From assembly GCF_040649515.1 (NCBI RefSeq), contig NZ_JBEZFP010000150.1, positions 1-22,051 of the forward strand: a stretch of 22,051 bases of DNA, given 5' to 3'. How positions within the stretch are numbered: the stretch's first letter is position 1; the number at the start of each line of letters is the position of its first letter. A program made the translations under genes and the position numbers. Under the pieces are notes generated by a model, which was not told where the DNA came from, did not search any database, and was given only the letters and a program-made list of their open reading frames with translations. This document shows, piece by piece, positions 13,695 through 20,205 of the stretch. This DNA comes from Yinghuangia elevatio. Lineage in GTDB: Bacteria > Actinomycetota > Actinomycetes > Streptomycetales > Streptomycetaceae.

Positions 13695-14156
13695 GTGCGG
13701 GCGCTGACACTCCACCAGCCGTGGGCCCACGCCATCGCGCACCTGGGCAAGGACGTGGAGAACCGGACCCGTCGCACGAACTTCCGCGACGGCCTGGTCC
13801 TCGTCCACGCCGGGGCCCGCGTCGACCACGACGCGCTGCGCGACCTCCCCGCCGACGTGGCCGCCGCCATGACCAGCAGCGCGGTCGTCGCCGTCACCCG
13901 GATCACCGACGCCCACCCCGATTGCGGGGGCCGGTGCAGCACCTGGGCGCAGCCCGGCGCCTGGCACTGGCAACTCGCCGGCACCGTCGCGCTCACCGCG
14001 CCGGTTCCCGCGCCCGGCGCGCAAGGCCTGTGGATCCCCGACGACGGCCTGCGACGCCGGGTCGCCCGGGCCCTCCCGGCGCACGCGGCAGACCGGCTCG
14101 GACCGCTCCTGGCGTCAGACCTGTTCCCCTCCCCCGAAAGGACGGGCCGACTGTGA
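13695..14156 (+). CDS. ASCH-domain protein
   Basis: GTG 13695 is preferred because GGAGGG (13682-13687) lies 7 bases upstream and the domain starts at once (RALTLHQPWAHAI). A GTG at 13653 overlapping the GGDEF stop is the alternative and would add 14 residues. The 153-residue protein has the ASCH hallmarks: an opening strand with QPWA, then GKDVENRT, then LVLVHAGARVD. ASCH domains are beta-barrels related to PUA, thought to bind RNA or modified nucleosides, and some cleave N4-acetylcytidine or RNA. A Cys/His patch (CGGRCSTW) lies mid-protein. It sits between a cyclic-nucleotide synthase and a membrane effector-like gene and overlaps the latter (GTGA, 14153-14156). Confidence 0.85.
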   Translation: MRALTLHQPWAHAIAHLGKDVENRTRRTNFRDGLVLVHAGARVDHDALRDLPADVAAAMTSSAVVAVTRITDAHPDCGGRCSTWAQPGAWHWQLAGTVALTAPVPAPGAQGLWIPDDGLRRRVARALPAHAADRLGPLLASDLFPSPERTGRL

Positions 14157-14968
14157 CTGCCCCGACCCTCACCACCCCCGGCACCGACGAGCCTGAGCCC
14201 GCCCGCCCGGCCGCGCCCCGCGCGGACCTGGCGGCCGCCGTCTACGCGGACTGGCGTACCGTCGCCGCCGCGATCGACGTCCTGGACCTGCGCGGCTCCT
14301 CGTGGAGCTACCAGGACGTGGTCGACCTGGCTGCGGCCGAACGGCCTTCGATCGTCTCGCGGACCGTGGTCGGCTGGGTGGACCGCCTTGTCCGCGCCGG
14401 GTACGTGGAGCGCGCGAGCGTCTACGACCGTCACGTGTACGCCGTGAAGTCCGCAGGATGGCAGGCCCGCGCCGCGATCGAGGCGTCCCTGCGCCCCGCG
14501 GCCGCGGGGCCCGGCGAGACGGCGCCGGACCCTGCGCGGCAGGCCGCCGACCGCGACGCTGCCGACGCGGGCAGGCTGCGGGCCCGGATCGCGTCGGCGG
14601 AGGGCAACATCCGGGCGGCGGATGCGAAAGCGAGTGTGCTGCTGGCCGGCCTCGGGTTCGTGGCCGGGCCGATGCTCGCCCTCGGCGGCGCGGCCGCCGT
14701 GGTCGTCGCCGCCGCGCTCCTGGTGCCTGCGGTGCTGCTGGGCCTGGTGCTGCTGCCCCGCACCGCGGGCCTGCGCGACCTGCTGCCGGGGGCGTCCGCG
14801 CGGGACGTCATCGACGCCGTCGCCGACGCGGACCAGCCCGTCCGGCTCGCGTCCGAGCTGTCCGTGCTGAACGGCATCGCCGTGCGCAAGTACGCGCTGA
14901 TCCGGGCCGCGCTGATCGCGATGACGTTCGTCGTCCCGGCCTGCGCCGCGGCCTGTCTCGCGTCCTGA
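14153..14968 (+). CDS. winged-helix protein fused to a Pycsar-effector-like membrane domain
   Basis: GTG 14153 overlaps the ASCH stop. The 271-residue protein begins with a disordered Pro/Ala stretch, then a winged-helix domain (about 35-110; SWSYQDVVDLAAAERPSIVS, then VGWVDRLVRAGYVERASVY). After a charged helix comes a membrane domain. ADAKASVLLAGLGFVAGP leads into two adjacent hydrophobic helices (about 162-202). A cytoplasmic linker follows, then ELSVLNGIAVRKYALIRAAL into a last membrane helix (249-270). The D-x-KAS-x-LL and L-x-x-IA-x-x-K signatures and this order are those of the PycTM-type effector domain that disrupts membranes when activated by cyclic nucleotides in Pycsar-like defence. 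Linkage to a GGDEF enzyme two genes upstream fits. The assignment is by eye. Confidence 0.72.
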   Translation: MTAPTLTTPGTDEPEPARPAAPRADLAAAVYADWRTVAAAIDVLDLRGSSWSYQDVVDLAAAERPSIVSRTVVGWVDRLVRAGYVERASVYDRHVYAVKSAGWQARAAIEASLRPAAAGPGETAPDPARQAADRDAADAGRLRARIASAEGNIRAADAKASVLLAGLGFVAGPMLALGGAAAVVVAAALLVPAVLLGLVLLPRTAGLRDLLPGASARDVIDAVADADQPVRLASELSVLNGIAVRKYALIRAALIAMTFVVPACAAACLAS

Positions 14969-15045
14969 AGCCCCGCCCGGTGCGGGACGCACGGCGCCCC
15001 GCCATCCCGAATCTTCCGACCGAACCCGAAGGGACCCGCGCCCTG

Positions 15046-15255
15046 ATGCCGGAGTACTACGCCGAGCTCAAGGACAAGGACGGCCATCACTGCGGCGAGC
15101 GCTTCTTCGCCGTCGCCGCGGACGCCGCCGAGTCCCACGCCGCGGGCCTGCTCAAGAGGGCCCACGGCAGCAACGCGCAGGTCGTCCGCATCGAGGTCTA
15201 CCGGCGCACGCTCGGAAACCAGCGCGCGCAGCGGGTCCACGAGATCACCCTCTGA
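15046..15255 (+). CDS. small hypothetical protein (69 aa)
   Basis: ATG 15046 has a GAAGGGA about 13 bases upstream, a rather long spacing, so the start is not certain. The 69-residue product reads as a small alpha/beta protein: MPEYYAELKDKDGHHCGERF, a helix (AADAAESHAAGLLKRAHG) and a strand-rich end (VVRIEVYRRTL). It resembles a half-barrel or ferredoxin-like mini-domain in pattern only. It begins 77 bases after the membrane effector stop and is not overlapped. No family recognised. Confidence 0.65.
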   Translation: MPEYYAELKDKDGHHCGERFFAVAADAAESHAAGLLKRAHGSNAQVVRIEVYRRTLGNQRAQRVHEITL

Positions 15256-15307
15256 CCGCCGCCCGCGCAACCGTCGCGGGCCGGAACACCCCACCGGAGA
15301 ACACCTC

Positions 15308-15625
15308 ATGGCCAGCTACACCCTGGGCGTCGGCGAGAGCACGACCCCGGTCGACCAGAAGCCCTGGCAGCTCGACGGCGCGTTCTGCCCCGAGTCCGGC
15401 CCCGCTGTGGACACCGAGCCGTGCGGCCTCGCCGCCACCGGCGGCACCAGTCACTGGACGCGCACCGGCCCGACGACCACCGTCCGCACCTTCGCGTACG
15501 GCTGCCTCGCGGGCCACGCCTGGACCGTCGACGTGTCCGGGCACTGCCCCGACCGGCCCGCCGACACGGCCACCGGCGACACCACCGAGCCCGCCGCCGA
15601 CGCGGTGCGGCTCGCGCACGCCTGA
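15308..15625 (+). CDS. Cys/His-containing hypothetical protein (105 aa)
   Basis: ATG 15308 follows GGAGA (15296-15300) at 7 bases. The 105-residue product has Cys at 27, 39, 66 and 80 and His at 49, 70 and 79, spaced so that one or two zinc sites are possible, within beta-rich sequence (TTTVRTFAYGCLAGHAWTVD). Similar Cys-rich small proteins are frequent on actinomycete elements without known role. A 13-base stem-loop follows at 15632. Confidence 0.65.
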   Translation: MASYTLGVGESTTPVDQKPWQLDGAFCPESGPAVDTEPCGLAATGGTSHWTRTGPTTTVRTFAYGCLAGHAWTVDVSGHCPDRPADTATGDTTEPAADAVRLAHA

Positions 15626-15631
15626 CCACGC

Positions 15632-15675
15632 CCTGGGGCGGCCGTCTGACCCACCAGATCGTCGGCCGCCCCAGG
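15632..15675 (+). terminator. 13-base stem-loop with long loop
   Basis: CCTGGGGCGGCCG (15632-15644) and CGGCCGCCCCAGG (15663-15675) are perfect inverted copies around an 18-base loop. A close relative, with arms CCGGGGCGGCCG and a 19-base loop, lies at 18019-18061. It probably ends the transcript of the 105-aa gene. Confidence 0.6.
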
Positions 15676-15714
15676 CCCCTGACACCCACTCACGAGCAAC
15701 AGGAGATCACCAGC

Positions 15715-16122
15715 ATGACGGCCCCCGACCCGGACCGCACCGCATTCCGCCGCACCCGCCGCGCCCTCGACTGGAAGAGCGTCACCGACGGCGCGCGCCT
15801 GGAGTACACACCCATCGGCGACAAGCCCGTGATCGTGCGGATCACCGGCCGTACGAACGAGCACCTGTTCGCCCACCCGACCGGACGCCGCCGCGCCGAC
15901 GACGAGCTGGTCATCCCGCGCGCCGACGTCGACGCCGGACGCGTCGCCAAGCCCCCGGCCCGCAAGCGCGCCCTCGGCTACGCCGAAGTGCCCGGCGGCG
16001 TGCTGGCGTTCTGCCGCTGCTGCGACTGGGAGGCGGACCGCCCCCAGGGCACCAAGACCGCCAGCGAGTACCTGTTCATGACCAGCCACGCGCGCTGCCC
16101 CGGGACGGAGGCGGCCCGGTGA
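15715..16122 (+). CDS. hypothetical protein with Cys cluster (135 aa)
   Basis: ATG 15715 follows AGGAG (15701-15705) at 9 bases. The N-terminal 90 residues are beta-rich and basic (VIVRITGRTNEHLFAHPTGR). The C-terminal part has C100, C102, C103, H125 and C128 (FCRCCDWEADRP and FMTSHARCPG), which look like one zinc site. Length and pattern suggest a small nucleic-acid or protein-binding module. The stop overlaps the next gene (GTGA, 16119-16122), so it begins a three-gene coupled unit. Function unknown. Confidence 0.75.
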   Translation: MTAPDPDRTAFRRTRRALDWKSVTDGARLEYTPIGDKPVIVRITGRTNEHLFAHPTGRRRADDELVIPRADVDAGRVAKPPARKRALGYAEVPGGVLAFCRCCDWEADRPQGTKTASEYLFMTSHARCPGTEAAR

Positions 16123-16568
16123 CCGCCCCCGCCCGCACCATCGAGGAATTGATCGGCGCGGACCGCGCCGGACTGTGGGCGGTGGACCGGGCCCGCGAGT
16201 ACACCGACCGCGACCTGCTGGACCCCGACGCGGCGCTGCGCTGGGTGTGGGCGCAGGCCGACGCCGGCGACCCCCTCGTGCTGGCCGGCCCGGGGCAGGT
16301 CTGGCGGCTCCCCGACGACGCCGACCCGGAGGACGAGGAGATCGACGCCCCCGCCCGCGTCCTGCTGATCTGGGCGCGCCTGGAGGAGCCTGCCCGCGTG
16401 GAGGTCCGGCTCGTCGGCGAGGACGGCACCCCCGGTGTCCGCGACGTGCTCCTGGTCGACGTGCTGCGCGACTACACGCTGACGACCTGGATGCCGTGGG
16501 GCGCGTTCGCCGACGACCCCGACCCGGCCACCCGCCCGGGCCCGGCGGCCTCGGACGGCGAGCCGTGA
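16119..16568 (+). CDS. acidic hypothetical protein (149 aa), paralogue of the product at 19253
   Basis: GTG 16119 overlaps the preceding stop. The 149-residue product is acidic. Its core reads AGPGQVWRLP, then about 30 residues, then ARVEVRLVGE and LVDVLRDYTLTTWMPWG. The product of 19253-19666 carries the same skeleton in the same order (GQVWQLH, MRVEF, VDDLDACYALTAWP), so the two appear to be diverged copies of one unnamed family. Predicted alpha/beta, soluble, no catalytic motif. It is coupled to genes on both sides (stop overlaps GTG 16565). Confidence 0.75.
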   Translation: MTAPARTIEELIGADRAGLWAVDRAREYTDRDLLDPDAALRWVWAQADAGDPLVLAGPGQVWRLPDDADPEDEEIDAPARVLLIWARLEEPARVEVRLVGEDGTPGVRDVLLVDVLRDYTLTTWMPWGAFADDPDPATRPGPAASDGEP

Positions 16569-16876
16569 CCGGCTACGGCATCTACCGGCCCCGCCTCGCA
16601 CCTGACGGCATGGCCACCCGCCGCCAACTCAGGGCCAAGGGGTTGCGGCCGAACGGCCAGGAGCCTGCGGGTGAGATCAGGTACCGGCGCAGCGTCGCGT
16701 ACCTGTACTGGCTGCACCTGGCCGCACCTGTGCGCCCGATGACCGCGGCCAAGCAGGCCGCGCTGGACGCCGCCATGCGTGCTCGCCGGACCTGCCCGCA
16801 ATGCCTCGTGGAGCTGCCTTTCTGCATCCCGCGCCGGTACGGCCGCTGCCTGCCGTGCGAAGACGCCGGCAACTGA
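16565..16876 (+). CDS. RRQ-motif zinc-binding protein (103 aa)
   Basis: GTG 16565 overlaps the previous stop. The 103-residue protein has MATRRQLRAKGLRPNGQEP, a Tyr-rich stretch (RRSVAYLYWLHLA), a helix ending ALDAAMRARRT, and then C77-x2-C80, C87, C95-x2-C98. I recognise this layout as a recurrent actinomycete plasmid protein (RRQ start, RARRTCPxC zinc ribbon), though it has no assigned role. The zinc ribbon suggests nucleic-acid or protein binding. It closes the coupled unit 15715-16876, and a two-hairpin element follows. Confidence 0.75.
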   Translation: MTGYGIYRPRLAPDGMATRRQLRAKGLRPNGQEPAGEIRYRRSVAYLYWLHLAAPVRPMTAAKQAALDAAMRARRTCPQCLVELPFCIPRRYGRCLPCEDAGN

Positions 16877-16915
16877 ACAGCGCTGAGCGAACCGCCGCCC
16901 CTGGCGGCCCCCTGT

Positions 16916-16965
16916 GCCGCCCCACCACGCGGTGGGGCGGTGCGGAGGACCGGACAGCCCGGCCC
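16916..16965 (+). repeat. 50-base two-hairpin element, copy 1
   Basis: CCGCCCCACC (16917-16926) pairs with GGTGGGGCGG (16931-16940), followed by a shorter GC palindrome ending at 16965. The 50 bases match those at 17611-17660 in 44 positions; four of the six changes are in the first hairpin's loop area, so the stem is kept. Likely a terminator or regulatory RNA element, duplicated around the HNH-like gene. Confidence 0.75.
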
Positions 16966-17022
16966 CGTGACGATTCGGCCCGCGCCTGAAGCAGCGGGCC
17001 TGACCGCGCCCGGAGGCGCCCC

Positions 17023-17574
17023 ATGCCCCGAACCCACCCGCGAGACGCGGACATCCGCGCTCTCCTGGCCACCCACAGCACCGACTGCATCGCCGCCCAG
17101 CTGGGTGTCGACCGCGCCGCCGTGCGCCGGATCCGACGCGACGCCGGCATCGACTGGGCACGTCCGGAACCCGACACCGCCGCATCGAAGTGGGCCGCGC
17201 GGGTGCGCCCGGTCGACGGCGGCCACCTCGAATGGCTCGGCGAACGCGGCAGCACCAGCGGCTCACCCGTCATGCGGCTGGGCGGGAAGAGCATTAGCCC
17301 GGCCGCGATCGCGTTCCGCAGGCGCACCGGCCGCGACCCGGTCGGACCGGTCCGCGCCGAATGCGGCTACCCGCACTGCGTGTCACCGGACCACGTCGAC
17401 GACACCCCCGGCCGTCAGCGGCTGCGCGCCCAACTCCGGGCCCTCCACGGACGATCGCGGCGCCGGACGCGCTGCGGGCGCGGCCACGACCAGCAGGAAC
17501 ACGGCCGATTCGGACCGGACGGCGCCCCGTACTGCGGGGCCTGCAGCGTCGCGAACAAGCACACCCCGACCTGA
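17023..17574 (+). CDS. HNH-like endonuclease or derivative (HTH + HNH_3-type core + zinc site)
   Basis: ATG 17023 has GGAGG (17012-17016) 6 bases upstream. The 183-residue protein begins with a helix-turn-helix (about 11-43; DCIAAQLGVDRAAVRRIRRD). A beta-beta-alpha core of the phage/homing HNH_3 type follows: GGHLEWLG (66-73), a variable stretch, then AECGYPHCVSPDHV (112-125) with the CVxPxH ending. The C-terminus adds C151, H155, C171 and C174, a second zinc-binding patch. In typical members the sequence before the first Cys of the core reads HxC; here it is AEC, so a catalytic His may be missing. It could be an active nicking enzyme or a DNA-binding relic. The gene is bracketed by two 50-base repeats. 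Confidence 0.8.
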   Translation: MPRTHPRDADIRALLATHSTDCIAAQLGVDRAAVRRIRRDAGIDWARPEPDTAASKWAARVRPVDGGHLEWLGERGSTSGSPVMRLGGKSISPAAIAFRRRTGRDPVGPVRAECGYPHCVSPDHVDDTPGRQRLRAQLRALHGRSRRRTRCGRGHDQQEHGRFGPDGAPYCGACSVANKHTPT

Positions 17575-17610
17575 ACCCGCGCTCTGCCGACGGATCTGAC
17601 GGTTGCCGAT

Positions 17611-17660
17611 GCCGCCCCACATACCGGTGGGGCGGTGCCGAGGGCCGGACAGCCCGGCCC
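17611..17660 (+). repeat. 50-base two-hairpin element, copy 2
   Basis: CCGCCCCAC (17612-17620) pairs with GTGGGGCGG (17627-17635). GGGCCGG (17642-17648) then pairs with CCGGCCC (17654-17660). It is 44/50 identical to copy 1 at 16916-16965. It ends 20 bases before the GTG of the next gene, and only 8 bases before its ribosome site, so it may also influence that gene's expression. Confidence 0.75.
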
Positions 17661-17680
17661 GACACCACAAAGGAGCAAGG

Positions 17681-18004
17681 GTGATTCCCACCGTTCGCGA
17701 TATGGAGGCCGTCCACCACGGCATCGCCGTGGCCGCGCCCGGCGACGACGACCACACGCACGGGTTCCTGGCGTTGGGGCACCACAGCCCGCGCCGGGTC
17801 CTGGCGGCGTTCCTCGCCTTGGACAAGAGCACCTACGGCGAACTCCCCGCGGCCGCGCGGCTGGGTCCGCTGCTCCCCGAAATCCGGCACGCCTGGGGCG
17901 TCTTCACTGCCGGCACCGAGGAGGACAACCACGTCTGGACCTACCGGCCCCTCGCCGAACACATCCCCGGCGCCGTGCCCGTCACGGTCCTGGACCTGGT
18001 CTGA
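17681..18004 (+). CDS. hypothetical protein (107 aa)
   Basis: GTG 17681 follows AAAGGAG (17669-17675) at 5 bases; the frame stays open to 17603, but that region is the repeat element. The 107-residue product is a normal mixed alpha/beta protein rich in His and Asp near its start (VHHGIAVAAPGDDDHTHGF), then helices (RRVLAAFLALDKS) and aromatic-containing strands (NHVWTYRPLAEH). No family recognised. A long-loop stem-loop follows at 18019. Confidence 0.75.
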   Translation: MIPTVRDMEAVHHGIAVAAPGDDDHTHGFLALGHHSPRRVLAAFLALDKSTYGELPAAARLGPLLPEIRHAWGVFTAGTEEDNHVWTYRPLAEHIPGAVPVTVLDLV

Positions 18005-18018
18005 CCATAGGTCCCGCC

Positions 18019-18061
18019 CCGGGGCGGCCGCCTCTCCCGCAAAGACAGCCGGCCGCCCCGG
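18019..18061 (+). terminator. 12-base stem-loop with 19-base loop
   Basis: CCGGGGCGGCCG (18019-18030) and CGGCCGCCCCGG (18050-18061) pair perfectly. It is nearly the same as the stem at 15632-15675 (one base differs in the shared arm), so the two may share an origin. It lies 15 bases after the stop at 18004. Confidence 0.6.
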
Positions 18062-18105
18062 ACCCGCCCGCAAGGCCCAACCTTGAGAGAGCAGGAAGCA
18101 CCAGC

Positions 18106-18327
18106 ATGACGCACGTTGACCGCCCGCCCCAGCCCCCGCCGTACGCCGACGACGACCCGATCGCCCGCGCCATCGCCGGACTTCAGGCCGACACCAGCAA
18201 CGGCGGCCTCATCGCCCGGTTCGGCGATCGGATGGCCGCCCGGTACCAAGCTGTCCAGGCCGCCAGTCGGGCCGCCGCGCAGGCCGCCGAGGAACACGCG
18301 GCCGGTACCCCGGGGGCGGAGACGTGA
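18106..18327 (+). CDS. small hypothetical protein (73 aa)
   Basis: ATG 18106 has AGGA (18093-18096) about 9 bases upstream. The 73-residue product has a Pro-rich head (RPPQPPPYADDDP) and an Ala-rich helical body (ARAIAGLQADTSNG, then AVQAASRAAAQAAEEHA). Its stop overlaps the start of the WhiB-Lsr2 fusion (GTGA, 18324-18327), which starts a chain of six coupled genes running to 21847. It could be a helical partner or a leader that sets translation of the fusion protein. Confidence 0.7.
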   Translation: MTHVDRPPQPPPYADDDPIARAIAGLQADTSNGGLIARFGDRMAARYQAVQAASRAAAQAAEEHAAGTPGAET

Positions 18328-19256
18328 CCGCGCCCGCGACACTGGCGCCCCGGCCGCGCCTGGACGGCACCGAGCCGTGTCTGCGGCCCGGCGTCGACCC
18401 GGACCTGTTCTCCCCCGACTACGAGAGCGACGCCGCGCTGGCGGCCGCCGCCGTGTACTGCCGCGCCTGCCCCCGCATCGCGGACTGCCTGGCCTGGGCC
18501 GTCGACGCCGGCGAGTCCGGCATCTGGGCCGCCACCACCACCGCGCAACGCAAGCAGCTGCGCGAGCAGCACGGCATCACCACCCGGATCCCCGGCCTGA
18601 CCCTGAGAGAAGTCACGACCATGACCACCGCCCTGAAGCCCTCCCCCGCCGCCTACGCCCCCGGCACCCCCGACGCGGTGGCTGCCGAACTCGCCCGCCA
18701 GGACGACACCGACGCGGCGGCCGACACCACCATCGCCACCACCACCTCGACGACGGTCGTCGATGTCCCCGTCCAGCCGAAGCTCGACCCGGCCCCGGCC
18801 GCCGACCGGAGCGTGGCGCACCGGCACGGCACCGCCGGCAGCGAACCGCCGTCGGTCGCCGACGTCATCGCGGCGGCCCGCGCCACCGGCGACGCCAAGC
18901 TGACCGCGCAGGCCGACAAGACCGAGGCCGCCATCGGCACCCTGGTGGCGCTGGTCAGCGGTCACCAGGCCCTCGCCCGCGCCGAAGACGAGGTGGAGCG
19001 TCTGGCCGCCAAGCTCGCCGCGGCCAAGGCGAGGGTCCGCGACATCAAGCAGGGCAAGGCCACCACGCCCACGACGCGGGCCACCAAGACCGACACGGCC
19101 GCGCGGCGCACCACCGACGGCCCCAAGGTCGACCCCAAGCGGGTGCGCGCGTGGGCCGCCGACAACAACATCGAGTGCAACAGCCAGGGCATCGTGCGCC
19201 GCGAGGTCGTCGCCGCCTACATCGAGGCCATGAACGCCGAAGGGGCGCTGGCATGA
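18324..19256 (+). CDS. WhiB domain fused to an Lsr2-type C-terminal domain
   Basis: GTG 18324 overlaps the previous stop. The 310-residue protein has a complete WhiB cluster site (C19, C46, C49, C55; C-X26-C-X2-C-X5-C) and the turn GIWAA where GVWGG is usual. A Thr/Ala-rich linker follows, then a coiled coil (about 215-245; ALARAEDEVERLAAKLAAAK). The end (269-310; RVRAWAADNN, GIVRREVVAAYIEAM) matches the C-terminal DNA-binding domain of Lsr2, the actinobacterial H-NS-like silencer. The RGR minor-groove loop of Lsr2 appears here as QGI, so DNA preference may differ. A redox- or NO-sensitive silencing protein is my inference. An internal ATG at 18621 could also give a form lacking the WhiB part. 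Confidence 0.82.
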   Translation: MTAPATLAPRPRLDGTEPCLRPGVDPDLFSPDYESDAALAAAAVYCRACPRIADCLAWAVDAGESGIWAATTTAQRKQLREQHGITTRIPGLTLREVTTMTTALKPSPAAYAPGTPDAVAAELARQDDTDAAADTTIATTTSTTVVDVPVQPKLDPAPAADRSVAHRHGTAGSEPPSVADVIAAARATGDAKLTAQADKTEAAIGTLVALVSGHQALARAEDEVERLAAKLAAAKARVRDIKQGKATTPTTRATKTDTAARRTTDGPKVDPKRVRAWAADNNIECNSQGIVRREVVAAYIEAMNAEGALA

Positions 19257-19666
19257 CGCCCGCGCGTTCCTGGCGCATCGACACCGTCCTCGGCCCCGAG
19301 GGCGCGGCCGAAGCCGTCCGCGCCCTCGCCGCCACCTACCAGCGCCGCGACCGGCTGGGCGAGGCCGCCGCGTTCCGCCTCGCCTGCGAAACGATCGGCT
19401 CCGGCTCCGCCTGGCTGCTCGCCCGCCGCGGGCAGGTCTGGCAGCTGCACGGCACGTTCTTCGCGTGCGCCGAGATGCCCCGCCGGATCCGGATCCGCGC
19501 GGTGCTTGCGGCCTGCGCGGCGCACCCGATGCGCGTGGAGTTCGCCGATCTGTCCCGCCGCCGGCGCCCGTGGCGCAAGCCTGGTCACCTGAGGGTCGAC
19601 GACCTGGACGCCTGCTACGCGCTCACCGCATGGCCCCACCCGCCCACCCGAAAGGCGGCGACATGA
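19253..19666 (+). CDS. hypothetical protein (137 aa), paralogue of the product at 16119
   Basis: ATG 19253 overlaps the previous stop (ATGA). The 137-residue product is basic (the 16119 relative is acidic) and shares the order GQVWQL, a mid-segment, MRVEF, then LRVDDLDACYALTAWP. The N-terminal part is helical (GAAEAVRALAATYQRRDRLGEAAAF). No catalytic motif can be seen. It lies between the WhiB-Lsr2 fusion and DUF1643, coupled to both by 4-base overlaps. Presence of two diverged copies in one window suggests paired or redundant accessory roles. Confidence 0.75.
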   Translation: MTPARSWRIDTVLGPEGAAEAVRALAATYQRRDRLGEAAAFRLACETIGSGSAWLLARRGQVWQLHGTFFACAEMPRRIRIRAVLAACAAHPMRVEFADLSRRRRPWRKPGHLRVDDLDACYALTAWPHPPTRKAAT

Positions 19667-20205
19667 CCGACTCCACGGCGCTGTTCGGCCAGGCCCCTGC
19701 CGCCGGGCCGGAGGTGCACCGGTCCGCGGTGCTCAGTCAGTGCGGGACCTACCGCTACGAGCTGACCCGCCACTGGGCGCCGGGCCCGGTGGTCGGATGG
19801 GTGATGCTGAACCCGTCCACCGCCGACGCGGCCGCCGACGACCCCACCATCCGCCGCTGCACCGGCTACGCGAAGGCGTGGGGGTACGGCGGCCTGGTGG
19901 TGCGCAACCTGTACGCGCTGCGCGCCACCGACCCGGCCGAACTCGCCCGCCACACCGACCCGATAGGCCCGTACAACGACGCGTACCTGGCCGAATGCGC
20001 GGCCGACCCGTTGACCGTCGTCGCATGGGGGGCCCGCGGCGGCGACCGCGGCCGCGACGTCCTGGCGCTCCTGGAACGCCTCGGGGTGCGGCCGTACCGG
20101 CTGGGCGCTACCGACGACGGCCAGCCCCGCCACCCGCTCTACCTCAAAACCGACCTGGCGCCCATTCCGATACCGCCACGCGAGCCGAGAGGGGACGCAC
20201 GATGA
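19663..20205 (+). CDS. DUF1643 family protein
   Basis: ATG 19663 overlaps the previous stop. The 180-residue protein matches DUF1643 in its diagnostic stretches: CGTYRYELTRHW near the start, then VMLNPSTADAAADDPTIRRC, then GGLVVRNLYALRATDP. The PST-x-AD and N-L-Y-A-L-R-A-T segments are the family hallmarks, and length is typical. The biochemical role of DUF1643 is not known; the proteins are frequent in phages and mobile elements. It is translated with the DUF5131 gene just downstream (ATGA, 20202-20205), a pairing that suggests a joint function in nucleic-acid or nucleotide modification (inference). Confidence 0.9.
   Translation: MTDSTALFGQAPAAGPEVHRSAVLSQCGTYRYELTRHWAPGPVVGWVMLNPSTADAAADDPTIRRCTGYAKAWGYGGLVVRNLYALRATDPAELARHTDPIGPYNDAYLAECAADPLTVVAWGARGGDRGRDVLALLERLGVRPYRLGATDDGQPRHPLYLKTDLAPIPIPPREPRGDAR

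Noticed and set aside
17603..17680. Upstream start for the 107-residue gene
   Set aside because: The added segment is the 50-base hairpin repeat; GTG 17681 has AAAGGAG 5 bases upstream.
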